A DNA stretch of 64,000 nucleotides from Tistrella mobilis. GTDB taxonomy: Bacteria > Pseudomonadota > Alphaproteobacteria > Tistrellales > Tistrellaceae. Positions 7,720 to 16,002 of this stretch are shown here, in pieces (the stretch's first letter is position 1; each line of letters starts with the position of its first letter). The DNA lies in NCBI RefSeq assembly GCF_041468085.1, contig NZ_CP121017.1, forward strand, positions 3,967,501 through 4,031,500, read 5' to 3'. The notes under the pieces were generated by a model, which did not search any database, was not told the DNA's origin, and saw only the letters and a list, made by a program, of their open reading frames with translations. A program made the position numbers and the translations under genes.

Positions 7720-8973
7720 ATGAGCATCACCCGACGCTCGCTGCTGAAATCCACCGCTGCCGCCTCACTTGCCGCCGTCGCCGCCCCCTCGCTGATCGGC
7801 CGGGCGCTGGCCGCCGACACGATCAAGGTCGGCGCGCTCTATTCCCAGACCGGTGGTCTCTCGATCGTCGAGAAGATGCTGGCCGATGCCGTGATGATGG
7901 CGGTCTCGGAAGTCAACGCCCAGGGCGGCGTGCTCGGCCGCCAGGTCGAGGTGATCGTCGAGGACGGCGCCTCGGATCCGAAGACCTTCAGCGAAAAGGC
8001 CTCGAAGCTGCTGGTCCGCGACCGCGTGAACGCGGTCTTCGGCTGCCACACCTCCGCCAGCCGCAAGGCGGTGCTGCCGCTGTTCGAGCGCCGCGACGGC
8101 ATGCTGTTCTACCAGACCCATTACGAGGGCTTCGAGTGCTCGAAGAATGTGGTCTATACCGGCGCGGTGCCGAACCAGCAGCTGGGCAACTACATCCCCT
8201 GGATCGTCAAGACCCTGGGTAAGAAGAAGTTCTTCATCGTCGGCTCGAACTATGTCTACCCGCGTGAGATGGCCAAGGTCAGCAAGAAGCTGATCGAAGA
8301 GGCCGGTGCCGAATGGGTGGCGGACGAGTATCTGGAACTCGGCCATTCCGAATGGGCGACCATGGTCCGCAAGATCAAGGAGTCCGGCGCGGATGTGGTG
8401 CTCTCGAACGTGGTCGGCGACTCGATCGTCGCCTTCTATCGCGAATACAAGAACCAGGGCATGTCCCAGGCCGATGTGCCGATCTGCGCGACCGTGACCT
8501 CCGAGATCGAGATCGCGGCCATGGGCGCCGAATACGCCGCCGGCAGCTACACCTCCTTCCCCTATTTCATGTCGCTCGACACCCCGGCCAACAAGGGCTT
8601 CATCGAACGCTACCGCACCTTCGTGAAGGACCCGGCGGCGCTCACCTATCACTCGCTCGAAGCCGCCTATTTCCAGGTCTTCCTGTGGAAGCAGGCCGCC
8701 GAGAAGGCGGGGTCGGTCAAGGCCGCCGACATCCGCGCCGCGATCGGCGGCCAGAGCTATGACGCACCGGGCGGCAAGGTCACCATCGATGGCGACAATC
8801 TGCACGCCTATCTGACCCCGCGCATCGGCCAGTGGCAGGCCGACGGCCAGAGCAAGGTGGTCAACGCCTATCCTGAGCCGATCCGCCCGCTGCCCTATGC
8901 CGCCTATGGCGAGACCGCGGACAATCTGTTCTGCACCGCCAAGGGCCTCGACAGCGCCAAGCTGAAGGGCTGA
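7720..8973 (+). CDS. urtA: Amide/urea ABC transporter substrate-binding protein (UrtA/FmdD type)
   Basis: A 417-residue protein beginning with a Tat-type signal (TRRSLLKSTAAASLAAVAAP, then GRALAAD). The mature part follows UrtA/FmdD: VGALYSQTGGLSIVEKM, GGVLGRQVEVIVEDGASDP, AVFGCHTSASRKAVLP, FYQTHYEGFECSKNV, GSNYVYPREM, VVGDSIVAFYREYKNQG. It is clearly homologous to the AmiC sensor upstream. No urease genes lie in the window, and the flanking genes are an amide sensor and an amidase, so short amides are the more likely cargo than urea. The symbol reflects the family, not a demonstrated substrate. Expression is probably controlled by AmiR through the 7358-7438 leader. Confidence 0.85.
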   Translation: MSITRRSLLKSTAAASLAAVAAPSLIGRALAADTIKVGALYSQTGGLSIVEKMLADAVMMAVSEVNAQGGVLGRQVEVIVEDGASDPKTFSEKASKLLVRDRVNAVFGCHTSASRKAVLPLFERRDGMLFYQTHYEGFECSKNVVYTGAVPNQQLGNYIPWIVKTLGKKKFFIVGSNYVYPREMAKVSKKLIEEAGAEWVADEYLELGHSEWATMVRKIKESGADVVLSNVVGDSIVAFYREYKNQGMSQADVPICATVTSEIEIAAMGAEYAAGSYTSFPYFMSLDTPANKGFIERYRTFVKDPAALTYHSLEAAYFQVFLWKQAAEKAGSVKAADIRAAIGGQSYDAPGGKVTIDGDNLHAYLTPRIGQWQADGQSKVVNAYPEPIRPLPYAAYGETADNLFCTAKGLDSAKLKG

Positions 8974-8984
8974 CGCCCAATTCC

Positions 8985-9041
8985 GGCCGCTGCAAAGGCT
9001 CCTGCCTTTCCCCTGTGTCCCACAGGTCTTTTGCGGCGGCC
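8985..9041 (+). repeat. Stem-loop between substrate-binding-protein and permease genes
   Basis: GGCCGC-t-GCAAA (8985-8996) can pair with TTTGC-g-GCGGCC (9030-9041). Inside, CCTGTG (9012-9017) pairs with CACAGG (9021-9026), followed by TCTTTT. Such structures often stabilise the binding-protein transcript or partly terminate before the permease genes, giving excess binding protein. The function here is inferred. Confidence 0.5.
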
Positions 9042-9065
9042 GACAACGGGTGGAGTCCGTCCCAC

Positions 9066-9959
9066 ATGCTCGACATCCTCTTCATCGGCCTCAGCCTGGG
9101 CTCGATCCTGCTGCTGGTCGCACTCGGCCTCGCCATCACCTACGGCGCCATGGGGGTCATCAACATGGCCCATGGCGAACTGGTGATGATCGGGGCTTAT
9201 ACCGCCGTGCTCTCCGGCATCTGGCTTGATCTGGGGCTGTTCGCGGCCCTGCCGCTCGGCTTCCTGTCGGCGGCAGCCATCGGCTGGGCGATCGAGCGGG
9301 TGGTGGTGCGCCGGCTCTACGGCCGGCTGCTCGACACCCTGCTCGCCACCTGGGGCATCGCAATCCTGCTGCAGCAGGCGGTGCGCCTGGAATTCGGCCT
9401 CAGCTTCTTCGGCATTCACATCCAGGGCCTGGGCCCCGGCCTGCAGAACGTCGCCGTGCCCGAGATCCTGCAGACCACGATCACCATCGCCGGCAGCTCG
9501 ATCAACGCCTACCGGGTGTTCATCGTGGCGGTCACCCTGGTGCTGACCCTGCTCACCTGGGCGATCATGTACCGCACCCGCATCGGCATGCAGGTCCGCG
9601 CGATCATCCGCAACCCGCGCATGGCGGCCGCCTCGGGCATCGACGTCGCCCGGGTCAATGCCCTCACCTTCGCCTTCGGCTCGGGCCTCGCCGGGGTCGC
9701 GGGCGTGATGATGTCGGGCTTCAAGACCGTCTTCCCCGACATGGGCAGTTCCATGGTGGTCGACGGCTTCCTGGTCGTGGTGGCCGGCGGCGTCGGCAGC
9801 CTGCTGGGCTCGGTTCTCTCGGCCGGCATGCTGGGCGAGATCAACGCGGTCGCGGCCGCGGTCACCAATGACATCCTGGCGCGCGCCATCGTCTTCGGAG
9901 TGGTGATCCTGATCATCATCGTGAAGCCGGCCGGCCTCTTCTCGTTCAAGGGGCGCTGA
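9066..9959 (+). CDS. urtB: Amide/urea ABC transporter permease (UrtB type)
   Basis: A LivH/UrtB-family inner-membrane permease of 297 residues with about eight hydrophobic segments. Typical motifs are GLAITYGAMGVINMAHGELVMIGAY at the N-terminus and the coupling-loop region YRTRIGMQVRAIIRNPRMAAASGID near the middle. The ATG at 9066 follows GGTGGAG; the in-frame ATG at 9015 lies inside the intergenic stem-loop and is rejected. It is separated by only three bases from the next permease gene. Confidence 0.88.
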   Translation: MLDILFIGLSLGSILLLVALGLAITYGAMGVINMAHGELVMIGAYTAVLSGIWLDLGLFAALPLGFLSAAAIGWAIERVVVRRLYGRLLDTLLATWGIAILLQQAVRLEFGLSFFGIHIQGLGPGLQNVAVPEILQTTITIAGSSINAYRVFIVAVTLVLTLLTWAIMYRTRIGMQVRAIIRNPRMAAASGIDVARVNALTFAFGSGLAGVAGVMMSGFKTVFPDMGSSMVVDGFLVVVAGGVGSLLGSVLSAGMLGEINAVAAAVTNDILARAIVFGVVILIIIVKPAGLFSFKGR

Positions 9960-9962
9960 GCC

Positions 9963-11081
9963 ATGCGGATGCGTCTCTCGACCACCACCACCCTCCTCGC
10001 CTATCTGGCCTTCGCCGGCCTGGTTCTGGTGGCCCCGGCCTTCCTCGACGATTTCTGGCTGAACCGCATGGCCAAGTATCTGGTCTTCGGCATGCTGGGC
10101 GTCGCCATCTCTCTCTCCTGGGGCTATGCCGGCATCCTCAATCTCGGCCAGGGCCTGTTCTTCGGCTTCGGCGCCTATATGCTCGCCATGTCGCTGAAGC
10201 TCGCGAGCCCGACCAGCCTTGCCCAGGGCTCGGACACGCCGGTGCCGGACTTCATGCTCTGGAATGCCGAGCCCGGTGCACAGACCGATCTCTGCTGCAT
10301 CACCGGCTCGTCCTTCCTGTGGCAGCCCTTCATCTCTCAGGGCTTCGGCATCTTCATGGGGCTGGCCCTGCCGGTGACGGTCGCCTTCCTGCTGGGAATG
10401 GTGGTGTTCCGCAAGCGCATCGCCGGGGTGTTCGTTTCGATCATCACGCTCGCGCTGGTGCTGCTGGTCCGGCTGCTGGTCATCGACGCCCAGCCCTTCA
10501 CCAACGGCTTCAACGGTCTGACCGATCTCGGCTGGCTCACCATCGGCGGCTTCGAATTCGATCCCTACTCGCAGGCCACCTATTATCTGGTCGCCATCAC
10601 CCTGCTGGTGGTGCTGGCCGCCGCCCGGCTGCTGGTCGAAACCCGCGCCGGCCTGGTGCTTCAGGCGATCCGCGACGATGCCACCCGCGCCCGCTATCTG
10701 GGCTTCGACGTGCCGGCCTATCAGATCTTCTTCTTCGCAGTCTCGGCCGGGATCGCGGGGCTTGCCGGCATGCTCTATGTGGTGGTGGCCGAGTTCGCCT
10801 CCCCCACCTTCATGGACCTCGCCTTCTCGATCACCATGGTGGTCTGGGCGGCGGTCGGCGGTCGCTCCAGCCTGCTCGGCGCCTGCATCGGCGCCATCGT
10901 CATCAACATGATCGAGGCCGGCGCCAGCGAGACCGAAGCCCTGGTCGAGGCCTGGAAGGCGGTGATCGGCCTGATCTTCGTCCTGGTGGTGCTGTTCATG
11001 CCGCGCGGCCTGGGCGGTCTTGCCCATGACCTGATCGACCGGGTGAGCGGTGCGACCCGCAAGGCGGAGGGCCGGAAATGA
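9963..11081 (+). CDS. urtC: Amide/urea ABC transporter permease (UrtC type)
   Basis: A 372-residue LivM/UrtC-family permease. It shows LSWGYAGILNLGQGLFFGFGAYMLAM near residue 60 and the coupling-loop segment ETRAGLVLQAIRDDATRARYLGFDVPAYQ in the C-terminal half. A longer loop between helices (about residues 80-120, containing CC) is normal for UrtC. The stop overlaps the next start as ATGA (11078-11081), indicating translational coupling to the ATPase gene. Confidence 0.88.
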   Translation: MRMRLSTTTTLLAYLAFAGLVLVAPAFLDDFWLNRMAKYLVFGMLGVAISLSWGYAGILNLGQGLFFGFGAYMLAMSLKLASPTSLAQGSDTPVPDFMLWNAEPGAQTDLCCITGSSFLWQPFISQGFGIFMGLALPVTVAFLLGMVVFRKRIAGVFVSIITLALVLLVRLLVIDAQPFTNGFNGLTDLGWLTIGGFEFDPYSQATYYLVAITLLVVLAAARLLVETRAGLVLQAIRDDATRARYLGFDVPAYQIFFFAVSAGIAGLAGMLYVVVAEFASPTFMDLAFSITMVVWAAVGGRSSLLGACIGAIVINMIEAGASETEALVEAWKAVIGLIFVLVVLFMPRGLGGLAHDLIDRVSGATRKAEGRK

Positions 11082-11842
11082 CCGCCGGAACCAGACACGG
11101 CATCGCCCTGACCCTCGACGGGCTCGGCGTCTCCTTCGGCGGCTTCAGGGCCGTGGACGAGGTGAACCTCACGGTCGCCGACGGCGAACTCAGGGTGCTG
11201 CTCGGCGCCAACGGTGCCGGCAAGACCACGCTGATGGACCTGATCTCGGGCCGTACCCGGGCCAGTCGGGGCCGCGTGCATCTGCACGAGACCGACATCA
11301 CCAACTGGCCCGAACACCGCATCGCCCGCGCCGGGCTGGGGCGCAAATTCCAGATCCCGAGCGTGTTCCGCGAGCTGACCGTGCGCCGCAATCTGGAGGT
11401 CGCCGCCTTCCGCGCGCCCACCGTCCGGGCAAATCTGGGCTTCGGCCTGGATGCTGCGGGCCGCAGACGCGTGGACGAGGTGCTGGAGCTGACCGGCCTT
11501 ACACAAGAGGCCGATACCGTCGCGGGTTTCCTCAGCCACGGCCAGACCCAGTGGCTGGAGCTGGGCCTGCTGGTGGTGCGCAGCCCGCGCGTGATCCTGC
11601 TCGACGAGCCGACCGCGGGCATGACCCAGGCCGAGACGCTCAAGACCGCGCGGATCATCAACGACCTCAAGGGCAGCCACACCCTGCTGGTGGTCGAGCA
11701 CGACATGGCCTTCGTCCGCGAGATCGCGACCCGGATCACCGTGCTGCATCTGGGCCGGGTTCTGGCCGAAGGCACGGTCGCCGAGATCGAGACCAATGCG
11801 GATGTGCGCGCCGCCTATCTCGGCACGAAGGGGATCGGCTGA
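11078..11842 (+). CDS. urtD: Amide/urea ABC transporter ATPase (UrtD type)
   Basis: A 254-residue LivG-like ATPase. Walker A is LLGANGAGKTTLMDLI (about residues 40-55). The signature segment reads LSHGQTQWLELGLL, where UrtD proteins typically carry SHGQxQWLEIG rather than LSGGQ. Walker B is VILLDEPTAGMT, and the switch His is in VVEHDMAFVREIA. The gene overlaps both neighbours by four bases (ATGA at 11078 and 11842). Confidence 0.9.
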   Translation: MTAGTRHGIALTLDGLGVSFGGFRAVDEVNLTVADGELRVLLGANGAGKTTLMDLISGRTRASRGRVHLHETDITNWPEHRIARAGLGRKFQIPSVFRELTVRRNLEVAAFRAPTVRANLGFGLDAAGRRRVDEVLELTGLTQEADTVAGFLSHGQTQWLELGLLVVRSPRVILLDEPTAGMTQAETLKTARIINDLKGSHTLLVVEHDMAFVREIATRITVLHLGRVLAEGTVAEIETNADVRAAYLGTKGIG

Positions 11843-12537
11843 TGCTGCAGATGTCCGCGATCGACAGCTATTACGGCCGCAGCCATGTGCTGCAGGGTGT
11901 GGCGCTGCAGGCGCCCGCCGGCCGGATCACCGCGGTGCTGGGCCGCAACGGCACCGGCAAGACCACGCTCATGAAGACCATCATGGGCCTTACCGACCGC
12001 ATGTCCGGCAGCATCCGGCTCGACGGCATCGAGATCGGCCACGAGCCGACCTTCCGCCGGGCACGGGCCGGGATCGGCTATGTGCCCCAGGGCCGCGAGA
12101 TCATCCCCGACTTCACGATCCACGAGAACATCCTGATGGGCGCCTTCGCCCGCACCGACGGGCGCATCGAGGTGCCGGCGCTGGTGCCCGAGCTGTTCCC
12201 CTATCTGCCCGAGAATTACGACCGCCGCGGCGGCGTGCTCTCGGGCGGGCAGCAGCAGCAGCTCGCCATCGCCCGGGCGCTGGCCGCCAACCCCAAGCTG
12301 CTGCTGCTCGACGAGCCGAGCGAGGGCATCCAGCCCTCGATCGTGGAAGAGATCCACGCGGTGATCGCGCGGCTCAACCGCGAACACGGGCTCACCGTGA
12401 TCCTGGTCGAACAGAACATCGACTTCGTCCGCGCGGTCGCCCACGGCTTCGTGATGCTCGAAAAGGGCCGCATCGCCGCAGGCGGCCCGATCGAGACGCT
12501 GACCGACGAGCTGGTCCACCGCCACATGGCGGTGTGA
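11842..12537 (+). CDS. urtE: Amide/urea ABC transporter ATPase (UrtE type)
   Basis: A 231-residue LivF-like ATPase starting at the ATG that overlaps the urtD stop. It has Walker A VLGRNGTGKTTLMKTIMG, the YVPQGREIIPDFTI segment typical of UrtE, the signature LSGGQQQQLAIARAL, Walker B LLLLDEPSEGIQPSI and ILVEQNIDF. It completes a five-component importer (binding protein, two permeases, two ATPases). The next gene, the amidase, follows after 58 bases. Confidence 0.9.
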   Translation: MLQMSAIDSYYGRSHVLQGVALQAPAGRITAVLGRNGTGKTTLMKTIMGLTDRMSGSIRLDGIEIGHEPTFRRARAGIGYVPQGREIIPDFTIHENILMGAFARTDGRIEVPALVPELFPYLPENYDRRGGVLSGGQQQQLAIARALAANPKLLLLDEPSEGIQPSIVEEIHAVIARLNREHGLTVILVEQNIDFVRAVAHGFVMLEKGRIAAGGPIETLTDELVHRHMAV

Positions 12538-12595
12538 CCGGCCGGCCCGGCCATTCCCCCGCCTCAGAATTTCCGGTTACAGAGAGTTCCGCATC

Positions 12596-14323
12596 ATGAC
12601 CGAGACGTCCTACAAGGTCGCCGCCGTCCAGTTCGAGCCGACGCTCTACGAGAAGGAGCGCAACATCACCCGCCTCCTCGCCCTGGTGGAGACGGCCGCA
12701 CAGGGCGGCGCGAAGCTGATCGTGACGCCCGAGATGGGGACGACCGGCTATTGCTGGTACGACCGCGCCGAAGTCGCCCCCTTCGTCGAGCCGGTGCCCG
12801 GCCCCACCACCGACCGCTTTGCGGTGCTGGCCCATGCCTATGACTGCTACATCGTCATCGGCATGCCCGAGGTCGACCCTGAAACGAACCTCTATCACAA
12901 CACCGCCGTGCTGATCGGCCCCGACGGCGTGATCGGCCGCCACCGCAAGAGCCATTCCTATATCGCCGAGCCCAAATGGGCGGTGGCCGGCGACGAGCAT
13001 GCGGTGTTCGAAACCCCGATCGGCCGCATCGCCATGCTGGTCTGCATGGACATCCATTTCATCGAGACCGCCCGCCTCGACGCGCTGGGCGGGGCGGACG
13101 TGATCTGCCATATCAGCAACTGGCTGGCCGAGCGCTGCCCGGCGCCCTATTGGATCACCCGCGCCTTCGAGAACGGCTGCTATGTGATCGAGGCCAATCG
13201 CTGGGGGCTGGAGCGGACGGTCGAATTCTCGGGCGGCAGCTGCATCCTCGGCCCCGACGGCACCATGGAGGCGGTGCTCGACTGCGGTGACGGCGTCGTC
13301 TACGGCACGGTCGATCTGGCCCGCGCCCGGGCGCGCAAGGTGCTGGGCGAGCCGGTCTTCACCCAGCGCCGGCCCGCGCTTTATGCCGAGCTGATGACCA
13401 ACACCTTCCTCTGGAACCCGCTCGACTTCTTCCGCCTCTACGGCTATCGCGCCCTGCCCCAGGGCGGCGTGTTCGAGGTTGCGGCGGCGCAGTTCACGCC
13501 GGGCGACGACACCGCCGCCAATCTGGAGCGGGCAGCCTGGCACGCGGCCGAGGCATCGGCCAAGGGCGCCGTGCTGCTGGTCCTGCCGGAATATGCGCTG
13601 ACCGGCACCGCGCCCGCCAATGCCGTCGGGCTCGACGGGCCGGAGATCGCGCGGCTGGTCAACATCGCCATCCGCCACCGCCTCCACATCGTCGCCGGCC
13701 TGATCGAGGCCGAGGGCGAGGCCCGCTATTCGACCGCGGTTCTGGTCGGCCCCGAGGGCATCGTCGGCCGCTACCGCAAGATCCACCTCACCACCGCCGA
13801 GGCCGGCTGGGCGACGGCCGGTGACGAGTGGGCGGTGTTCGACCTGCCTTTCGGGCGGCTGGGTCTGCTGATCGGCCATGACCTCGCCTTCCCCGAGGCC
13901 GGCCGCGTCCTGGCGCTGCGCGGGGTCGACGTGATCGCGGCACCGGCCGCCATCGCCGGGCGGATCTCCTTCGGCCATCCGGGCAGCAAAGTGGCGCAGA
14001 ACCCGCCGATCCCGACCGGCGCCGATCCGCATCACTGGCTGCTGTTCCGGGTGCGGGCGGGTGAGAACAATGTCTGGCTGGTGGCCGCCAACCATATCGA
14101 CGAGGCCGCAGGCTTTGCCGGCAAGAGCGGCATCTTCGGCCCCGACAGCTTCGCCTTCCCCCGCCGCGAAGCCTTCATTCCCGAAGGCGAAGGCCTGGTG
14201 ACCGCGACCATCGATACCGGCACCCTGCCAGGCTCGCCCTATCCCACCAATGTCGTGCGCCGCAAGGATCTGGTCGCCATGCGCCAGGTTCATCACTACC
14301 TGCCGCTGGTCCGGCAGGGCTGA
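12596..14323 (+). CDS. Tandem nitrilase-superfamily amidase; second domain lacks the catalytic Cys
   Basis: A 575-residue protein made of two carbon-nitrogen hydrolase domains. Domain 1 (about 1-285) has the full triad: Glu46 (TPEMG), Lys118 (RHRKSH) and Cys150 (LVCMDIHF). Domain 2 (about 293-570) keeps Glu332 (LPEYAL) and Lys395 (RYRKIH), but the nucleophile position is Gly427 (LLIGHDLAFPE, where active members read CxDxxFPE). Domain 2 is therefore probably a catalytically dead, structural or regulatory copy. The reaction is most likely hydrolysis of a short amide to acid and ammonia, given the AmiC/AmiR sensors and the importer just upstream. Nitrile or N-carbamoyl substrates cannot be excluded. 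Single-domain enzymes of the family are about 260-350 residues. Confidence 0.82.
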   Translation: MTETSYKVAAVQFEPTLYEKERNITRLLALVETAAQGGAKLIVTPEMGTTGYCWYDRAEVAPFVEPVPGPTTDRFAVLAHAYDCYIVIGMPEVDPETNLYHNTAVLIGPDGVIGRHRKSHSYIAEPKWAVAGDEHAVFETPIGRIAMLVCMDIHFIETARLDALGGADVICHISNWLAERCPAPYWITRAFENGCYVIEANRWGLERTVEFSGGSCILGPDGTMEAVLDCGDGVVYGTVDLARARARKVLGEPVFTQRRPALYAELMTNTFLWNPLDFFRLYGYRALPQGGVFEVAAAQFTPGDDTAANLERAAWHAAEASAKGAVLLVLPEYALTGTAPANAVGLDGPEIARLVNIAIRHRLHIVAGLIEAEGEARYSTAVLVGPEGIVGRYRKIHLTTAEAGWATAGDEWAVFDLPFGRLGLLIGHDLAFPEAGRVLALRGVDVIAAPAAIAGRISFGHPGSKVAQNPPIPTGADPHHWLLFRVRAGENNVWLVAANHIDEAAGFAGKSGIFGPDSFAFPRREAFIPEGEGLVTATIDTGTLPGSPYPTNVVRRKDLVAMRQVHHYLPLVRQG

Positions 14324-14328
14324 TCGGC

Positions 14329-15663
14329 TCAGCGCGTGACCACCAGCGAGGCATTGATCCCGCCGAAGCCGAAGCTGTTGACCAGCACCGGCCGGCCGGG
14401 ATCGATGTCCCGCGGTGCGCCTGCCACCACGTCGATGCAGGCGGTGTCCTCCGATGGGGCCCGGAATCCCGCAACCGGCGGCAGCCGCCGGCGCGACAGG
14501 GCGCCCAGCGCCGCCACCGTGCTGACCGGCCCGTTGGCGGCGAAGACATAACCGGTGGCCCCCTTGATCGAGGTGACCGGTGGCCGATGGCTGCCGGTCA
14601 GCTCCGCGATCGCCGCCGCTTCGATCGCATCACCGGTGATCATGCCCGAGGCCTGGGCCAGCACCGCGCCGAGATCATGTGAATCGACAGCCGCATCCCT
14701 GAGCGCGAGGCGCATGCAGGCGAGCCCTTCACGGTCGGGAATGCGGGTCAGATCGGGCGCGCCGGAATTGGTGGCATAGCCCAGAATCCGGCCCAGCACC
14801 GTCCGGCCCTCACAGGTATCCGCCCGGTGCAGCAGCAGCATGGCGGCGGCCTCGCCGCAGATCATGCCGTCACGCGCGCCGTCGAAGGGCCGCGCCGCCG
14901 GCCCCTCACCCCCCGCCGCCCCATCGCCAGCACCCCCGCGCGAAAGCGCATGCATCGCCTCGAAGCCCGACCAGGTGATGGGGGTGGTGACGGCTTCGGA
15001 GCCCCCGGCCAGCGCCCAGTCGATCCGTCCGGCGCGCAGCTCGGCCAGCGCATGGCCGATGGCCTGGGTACCGCTGGCACAGGCGCCGGCCAGCGTCACC
15101 TGCGGGCCCTCGAAGCCGAGCCTGAGTGCGGTCATGCTCGCCGCCATGTTCGGGATCAGCGAGGGGATCAGGAAGGGCGTGGTCTTGCGGGGGCCGGACC
15201 GCTCCTGCTTCAACACACCCTGCTCGATATGGGGCAGGCCGCCCATGGCGACCCCCATGGCGATCAGCCCGCGGCCTTCGGGCAGGCGTGGCCGGCCGGT
15301 CACCGCCGGATCCGCACCGAGTGCGGCCATGGACGCATGGACCGCGAGCCGGACGAACAGGCTCATCCGCTCCAGCTCGTGCGAAAGATGATCGCGGGCG
15401 AAGCGCAGGGAGGGTTCCGGCACTTCGGCCGCGATCCGGCAGGCAAATCGGGCGGGATCGAACCGGGTGACGGGTGCTGCCGCCACCCGCCCCGCGGCCA
15501 GGGCGTCGTCGAGACTGTCCCGCCCCAGGCCGAAGGCGGTGACGCAGCCGATGCCGGTCACCGCGACGGCGCGGGTCCCGGCCGTGATACGGGCCGGATC
15601 GCCGGACGGCAGCGGGTCGTCTCCGGCGGCCGTCCGTCGCCAGGGCCAACGCATCGGCTTCAT
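14329..15663 (-). CDS. FabF-like beta-ketoacyl synthase with Cys but without active-site His residues
   Basis: A 444-residue thiolase-fold protein of the FabF type. The nucleophile is retained as Cys195 in LAGACASGTQA, and the C-terminal NSFGFGGINASLV loop is normal. Both His residues needed for decarboxylative condensation are missing: the NAHGTSTP position reads LAQASGMI (Gln337) and the K-x4-GH position reads KGATGYVF (Tyr372). It probably cannot decarboxylate malonyl-ACP and may act as an acyltransferase, hydrolase or scaffold for the operon's ACP. Chain-length factors differ because they lose the Cys. It is the last gene of the polyketide operon, 17 bases after the ACP gene. The first 25 residues are an unusual basic/Pro-rich extension. 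Confidence 0.8.
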   Translation of the reverse strand: MKPMRWPWRRTAAGDDPLPSGDPARITAGTRAVAVTGIGCVTAFGLGRDSLDDALAAGRVAAAPVTRFDPARFACRIAAEVPEPSLRFARDHLSHELERMSLFVRLAVHASMAALGADPAVTGRPRLPEGRGLIAMGVAMGGLPHIEQGVLKQERSGPRKTTPFLIPSLIPNMAASMTALRLGFEGPQVTLAGACASGTQAIGHALAELRAGRIDWALAGGSEAVTTPITWSGFEAMHALSRGGAGDGAAGGEGPAARPFDGARDGMICGEAAAMLLLHRADTCEGRTVLGRILGYATNSGAPDLTRIPDREGLACMRLALRDAAVDSHDLGAVLAQASGMITGDAIEAAAIAELTGSHRPPVTSIKGATGYVFAANGPVSTVAALGALSRRRLPPVAGFRAPSEDTACIDVVAGAPRDIDPGRPVLVNSFGFGGINASLVVTR

Positions 15664-15680
15664 GGCTGAGGCTGCCTCCG

Positions 15681-15932
15681 TCAGGCCGCCGCGGCGCGCT
15701 GTTCACGGATATGGTCGACGAGCCCGCCCAGGGTGTCGATCCGATCCATCACCGCCTCGTCGAATTCGACCCCGAAACAATCCTCCAGATAGAGGATCAT
15801 TTCGAACATCTTGAGCGAGTTGAGCCCGTCGATCGAGGTGGCGAGCTTGGAGTCGGGCGTGAGGTGGCTCACATCGGTTTCCAGATACTCGCCGATGCGG
15901 GTCACGACATCGTCGAACAGCGTATCGGTCAT
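15681..15932 (-). CDS. Stand-alone acyl carrier protein with NSL attachment motif
   Basis: An 83-residue acidic four-helix carrier protein. The phosphopantetheine Ser is Ser39 in DGLNSLKMFEM, where most ACPs have DSL; here Asn38 precedes the Ser. Helix II continues FEMILYLEDCFGVEF, a normal ACP pattern. The ATG at 15932 follows GGAGGAG. It lies between the thioesterase and ketosynthase-like genes and is the likely acceptor for acyl groups activated by the fatty-acyl-AMP ligase or released from the polyketide synthase. Confidence 0.85.
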   Translation of the reverse strand: MTDTLFDDVVTRIGEYLETDVSHLTPDSKLATSIDGLNSLKMFEMILYLEDCFGVEFDEAVMDRIDTLGGLVDHIREQRAAAA

Positions 15933-16002
15933 GGGGGATCTCCTCCTTCCGGCCGCCGGCTCCGCCGGTCGGCAGTTTTCGGGCGGGCCCGCAGGCAGCG
16001 GC

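Noticed and set aside
8904-11027. Long minus-strand frame opposite the permease genes
   Set aside because: Low-complexity His/Asp/Gly-rich translation; antisense to clearly homologous ABC permeases.
7720-12537. Annotation as a urea-uptake system linked to urease
   Set aside because: No urease or urea amidolyase gene is in the window, and the flanking AmiC/AmiR and amidase genes point to amides.
12392-14296. 634-codon minus-strand frame opposite the amidase
   Set aside because: Antisense to a two-domain nitrilase-fold protein with recognisable catalytic motifs; no domain in its own translation.
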